A stretch of 6,871 nucleotides of DNA, taken from contig CANRKN010000108.1 in the NCBI GenBank assembly GCA_947631215.1, positions 1-6,871 on the forward strand, read 5' to 3'. The notes below the pieces were generated by a model. The model saw nothing but the letters and a program-made list of their open reading frames with translations, did not search any database and was not told the origin of the DNA. Numbering within the stretch: the stretch's first letter is position 1; each line of letters opens with the position of its first letter. Source of the DNA: an uncultured Oscillospiraceae bacterium (GTDB lineage: Bacteria > Bacillota_A > Clostridia > Oscillospirales > Oscillospiraceae). A program made the position numbers and the translations under genes. Shown in pieces: positions 4,907 through 6,871 of the stretch.

Positions 4907-5266
4907 ATGAAGACCATCATTTCCACCCTGTTGGCGGCGGTCCTGGTCCTTTCGGCCCTGGCCGGCTGCTCCAGGGATATGGACGGCGCCAAGGCATCCC
5001 CCATCCCGGCGGCCACCGAAACGGCCCGGCCCACGGCCACCCCTGCTCCCAGTCCCAAGCCCACCGATAAGACCGCCGACGGCGTCATCGACGAGGATCA
5101 GGACGCGGAGGACGGTGTCATCGGCGCCGGCGAGGACGCGGTGGACGACCTGATCCGGGGCGGCAAGGAGGCCGTGGACGACGTGGCCCAGGCCGGCGAG
5201 GACGCCGTGGGCCACCTGACCGGCGACGCCCCCGAGGCGACGCCCAAGTCCGACAAAGACAAGTAA
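4907..5266 (+). CDS. Small acidic lipoprotein with 11-residue tandem repeats
   Basis: A 119-residue predicted lipoprotein of unknown function. MKTIISTLLAAVLVLSALAGC is a type II signal peptide with the lipobox LAGC; C21 should be lipidated and anchor the protein to the outer face of the membrane. Residues 30-56 form a Pro/Thr/Ala spacer. Residues 58-112 fall into five 11-residue units: DGVIDEDQDAE, DGVIGAGEDAV, DDLIRGGKEAV, DDVAQAGEDAV and the diverged GHLTGDAPEAT. These have hydrophobic residues at fixed positions and are predicted to form an acidic amphipathic helix. The C-terminus is charged (KSDKDK). The start ATG at 4907 is preceded by GGAGG (4894-4898) at 8-nt spacing; upstream in-frame starts lack this. 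The promoter is unclear: CATAAT at 4861-4866 lacks a good -35. It is monocistronic, with a terminator 5 bases downstream. Confidence 0.88.
   Translation: MKTIISTLLAAVLVLSALAGCSRDMDGAKASPIPAATETARPTATPAPSPKPTDKTADGVIDEDQDAEDGVIGAGEDAVDDLIRGGKEAVDDVAQAGEDAVGHLTGDAPEATPKSDKDK
5078..5242 (+). repeat. Five 33-bp units coding 11-residue repeats
   Basis: Within the lipoprotein gene, codons 58-112 form five consecutive 33-bp units. The middle three are the most alike (ending GEDAV, GKEAV, GEDAV, with DD or DG at the start of each), and the first and last are diverged. The similarity is clearer in protein than in DNA, pointing to old duplications under selection for the helical pattern. Confidence 0.7.
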
Positions 5267-5271
5267 AAGAC

Positions 5272-5308
5272 GTGCGGTCCGGCCTGCGCCGGGCCGCACT
5301 TATTATTC
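5272..5308 (+). terminator. Terminator after the small lipoprotein gene
   Basis: GTGCGGTCCGG (5272-5282) pairs with CCGGGCCGCAC (5289-5299), with one G-U pair and a 6-nt loop, followed by TTATTATT. The T tract is interrupted, so termination may be moderate. Confidence 0.82.
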
Positions 5309-5354
5309 CACCGCGGACAGAAAATAACAATTTATTCACAACTTACAAAACTTA

Positions 5355-5383
5355 TTGACAAGACATAAAATTATTGGTAAGAT
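5355..5383 (+). promoter_or_regulatory. mglB: Strong promoter of the mglB operon
   Basis: A perfect -35 TTGACA (5355-5360) and -10 TAAGAT (5378-5383) are separated by 17 bp, with TGG just before the -10 (extended -10), inside an A/T-rich block in otherwise GC-rich DNA. The start is predicted near 5390, giving a leader of about 100 nt. Confidence 0.85.
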
Positions 5384-5402
5384 TGACTTAAATGTGGGGG
5401 TA

Positions 5403-5416
5403 CATAAGCGTTTCGT
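5403..5416. promoter_or_regulatory. cre-like site in the mglB leader
   Basis: CATAAGCGTTTCGT matches 11 of 14 positions of the CcpA catabolite-response consensus (TGWAARCGYTWNCW), including the whole core WAARCGYTW. It lies at about +14 to +27 from the predicted start, where a bound CcpA or other LacI/GalR-family repressor would block elongation. This fits a sugar importer repressed by preferred carbon sources, but no regulator is encoded in the window. Confidence 0.5.
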
Positions 5417-5490
5417 AACGGAGAAGGGCCCATTTTTACGCTCTTTCTCACCCATGACCCCGGCAAATATTTGAAAAGGAGACTACACCT

Positions 5491-6603
5491 ATGAAGAAAT
5501 TCCTTGCGATCGTCCTGGCGCTGGCTATGGTCATGAGCCTGGGCGCCGCCGCCTTTGCGGCGGAGGAGCCCGACGTCAGCGGCCTGAAGGTGGGCGTGTT
5601 CTGGTACGCTTTCAGCGACGCCTTCCTGTCCACGGTCCGCGCGTCCCTGAACGAGCAGCTGGAGGAGGCCGGCATCGAGTATGACGACTTCGACGCCAAC
5701 AACACCCAGGCCACCCAGCTGGAGCAGGTCCAGACCGCCGTTACCAACGGCTACAACGTGCTGGTGGTGAACCTGGTCACCTCCGGCTCCGCCGACGCCG
5801 CCGAGCAGATCCTGCAGGCCGCCGGCGACCTGCCCGTGATCTTCTTCAACCGCGCCGTGGAAGGCGACGGTGAGGAGCACACCGTTCTGGACGCCCATGA
5901 GAACATCTCCTTCATCGGCACCGACGCCCCCGAGGCCGGCCACATGCAGGGCCAGATGATCGGCGAATTCCTGATGGAGAACTATGACGACGTCGATCTG
6001 AATGGCGACGGGGCCATCTCCTACGCCATGTTCATGGGCGACGCCGCCAACGTGGAGGCCATCTACCGCACCCAGTTCGGCGTGGAGGACGCCGACGCCA
6101 TCCTGACCGAGAACGGAAAGCCCGCGCTGGTCTACTTCAACGAGAGCAACACCGATAAGTATCAGCTCGACCCCAACGGCGCCTGGTCCTCTGCGGCTGC
6201 GTTCGACTTCATGAGCACGAACCTTGCTGAGTACAGCGAGGCCAACGGCAACATGATCGAGCTGGTCATCGCCAACAACGACGATATGGCCATCGGCGCC
6301 ATCTCCGCCCTGCAGGCCGCCGGCTACAACATGGGCGACGGCGAGTGCACGAAGATCCCCGTCTTCGGCGTGGACGCCACCCAGGTGGCCCAGGACGCCA
6401 TCGCTGCCGATCAGATGACCGGCACCGTCAAGCAGGATAACGTGGGCATGGCCGCCGCCATCACCGGCGTGCTGAAGGGCCTTGCCGGCGAGAGCACCAT
6501 GGCCGACGCCGTCTCCGCGGTCGCCGAGTCCGACGAGATGTTCTCCGTGGCCGAGGGCTTCGCCAACAAGCTGTTCGTGGCCTACGCTCCCTTCACCGCG
6601 TAA
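5491..6603 (+). CDS. mglB: Galactose/glucose-type sugar ABC transporter, substrate-binding protein
   Basis: A 370-residue extracytoplasmic binding protein of the periplasmic-binding-protein-4/LacI fold, which delivers a sugar to an Mgl-type ABC importer. Residues 1-23 are a signal peptide ending AFA; no lipobox Cys is present. Similarity to E. coli MglB is visible at VGVFWYAFSDAFLSTVR, VIFFNRAV, FIGTDAPEAG, LVIANNDDMAIGAISAL and IPVFGVDA. The EF-hand-like calcium loop DLNGDGAIS starts at D169, and the distant Glu ligand is E257 (IELVIANND). Against remembered MglB glucose contacts, Asp, Phe, Asn (FFN), Arg, Trp, Asn and Asp are kept, but the His and Asp of the HPD segment read N and E, and the Asn of the LND segment reads Q, so the sugar may differ. 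The start ATG has AAAAGGAG (5474-5481) at 9-nt spacing. mglA follows after 119 bp. Confidence 0.9.
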   Translation: MKKFLAIVLALAMVMSLGAAAFAAEEPDVSGLKVGVFWYAFSDAFLSTVRASLNEQLEEAGIEYDDFDANNTQATQLEQVQTAVTNGYNVLVVNLVTSGSADAAEQILQAAGDLPVIFFNRAVEGDGEEHTVLDAHENISFIGTDAPEAGHMQGQMIGEFLMENYDDVDLNGDGAISYAMFMGDAANVEAIYRTQFGVEDADAILTENGKPALVYFNESNTDKYQLDPNGAWSSAAAFDFMSTNLAEYSEANGNMIELVIANNDDMAIGAISALQAAGYNMGDGECTKIPVFGVDATQVAQDAIAADQMTGTVKQDNVGMAAAITGVLKGLAGESTMADAVSAVAESDEMFSVAEGFANKLFVAYAPFTA

Positions 6604-6628
6604 TTTAGTTTAACGCACATAGTTTCCA

Positions 6629-6657
6629 GGGGCAGCCGCTTTTCCGGCGGCTGCCCC
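6629..6657 (+). promoter_or_regulatory. Stem-loop after mglB without a T tract
   Basis: GGGGCAGCCGC (6629-6639) pairs perfectly with GCGGCTGCCCC (6647-6657) around a 7-nt loop. No T run follows (gtcggtgatt), so it is more likely a partial attenuator or a block to 3' exonucleases that stabilises the mglB part of the mRNA, as known for many binding-protein genes, than a full terminator. Role inferred. Confidence 0.6.
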
Positions 6658-6675
6658 GTCGGTGATTTACCGGCA

Positions 6676-6693
6676 TGGCCGCCCGGGCGGCCA
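6676..6693. repeat. Perfect 18-bp palindrome between mglB and mglA
   Basis: TGGCCGCCC (6676-6684) is followed directly by its complement GGGCGGCCA (6685-6693). In RNA it would form a short, very stable hairpin with a CCGG loop, 13 nt before the mglA Shine-Dalgarno site. It could tune mglA translation or act with the preceding stem-loop; DNA binding is also possible. Confidence 0.6.
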
Positions 6694-6722
6694 AACATCA
6701 GCAGCAGGGGAGGAATGAAGGT

Positions 6723-6871
6723 ATGCAGAATGACTGCCTCCTGAAAATGACAGACATCACCAAGACGTTCCCCGGCGTCAAGGCCCTGGACCATGTGTCC
6801 CTGGAGCTCCAGGCGGGCACGGTCCACGCCCTCATGGGCGAGAACGGCGCCGGCAAATCCACGCTTATGAA
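6723..6871 (+). CDS. mglA: Sugar ABC transporter ATP-binding protein, 3' end cut by the window
   Basis: Only the first 49 codons are present. The sequence [20 protein letters not shown] (residues 9-28) is the standard opening of RbsA/MglA/AraG-type ATPases, and the Walker A motif GENGAGKST is at residues 39-47. Full-length relatives have about 500 residues with two ATPase domains and energise import of a monosaccharide. The start ATG at 6723 has GGGGAGG (6707-6713) at 9-nt spacing; a nearer ATG at 6715 is out of frame and soon meets a stop. The position after mglB makes MglA the best assignment, with an MglC permease expected downstream outside the window. Confidence 0.93.
   Translation, partial: MQNDCLLKMTDITKTFPGVKALDHVSLELQAGTVHALMGENGAGKSTLM

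Noticed and set aside
1..6871. CRISPR array, insertion sequence or known defence operon
   Set aside because: No regularly spaced direct repeats, transposase, nuclease-helicase genes or terminal inverted repeats were found on either strand.

Overview
The window is ordinary chromosomal DNA from a GC-rich, endospore-forming Clostridia-type Firmicute. The evidence is a ypeB spore-germination gene, strong Gram-positive Shine-Dalgarno sites, sigma-A-like promoters, a zinc-ribbon/Ig-like membrane protein typical of gut clostridia, and heavy use of GC-ending codons. An Oscillospiraceae-like gut anaerobe (Flavonifractor/Oscillibacter type) is my inference. Both ends of the window cut through genes.

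Layout. (1) Positions 1-1299: the 3' nine-tenths of gltX (glutamyl-tRNA synthetase). (2) 1356-2708: ypeB, separated from gltX by a hairpin whose 3' arm contains the ypeB ribosome-binding site. (3) 2814-3476: a single-pass membrane protein (zinc ribbon, TM segment, Pro/Thr linker, Ig-like domain), driven by a promoter whose -10 box is bracketed by a perfect 11-bp inverted repeat. (4) 3575-3650: tRNA-Val(GAC) with its own consensus promoter, flanked by strong terminators. (5) 3768-4234: a two-gene RelE/ParE-type toxin-antitoxin operon with overlapping stop and start codons. (6) 4263-4769, minus strand: a SLOG/DUF1273 protein, convergent with the toxin, sharing a terminator with it and possibly made from a leaderless mRNA. 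(7) 4907-5266: a small lipoprotein whose C-terminal half is built of 11-residue repeats. (8) 5491 to the end: the start of an mgl-type sugar ABC importer, mglB (galactose/glucose-type binding protein) followed by mglA (ATPase, cut by the window edge). It has a strong promoter, a cre-like element in the leader, and two hairpins between mglB and mglA.

The genes form several short, independent transcription units separated by clear stem-loops, rather than one pathway. Only the toxin-antitoxin pair and mglB-mglA are evident operons. I found no CRISPR array, insertion sequence, phage gene or recognisable novel defence system. The points of interest are mainly regulatory (the ypeB hairpin, the operator-like repeat at 2767-2803, the possible leaderless SLOG mRNA, the cre-like site) and two unusual small proteins.
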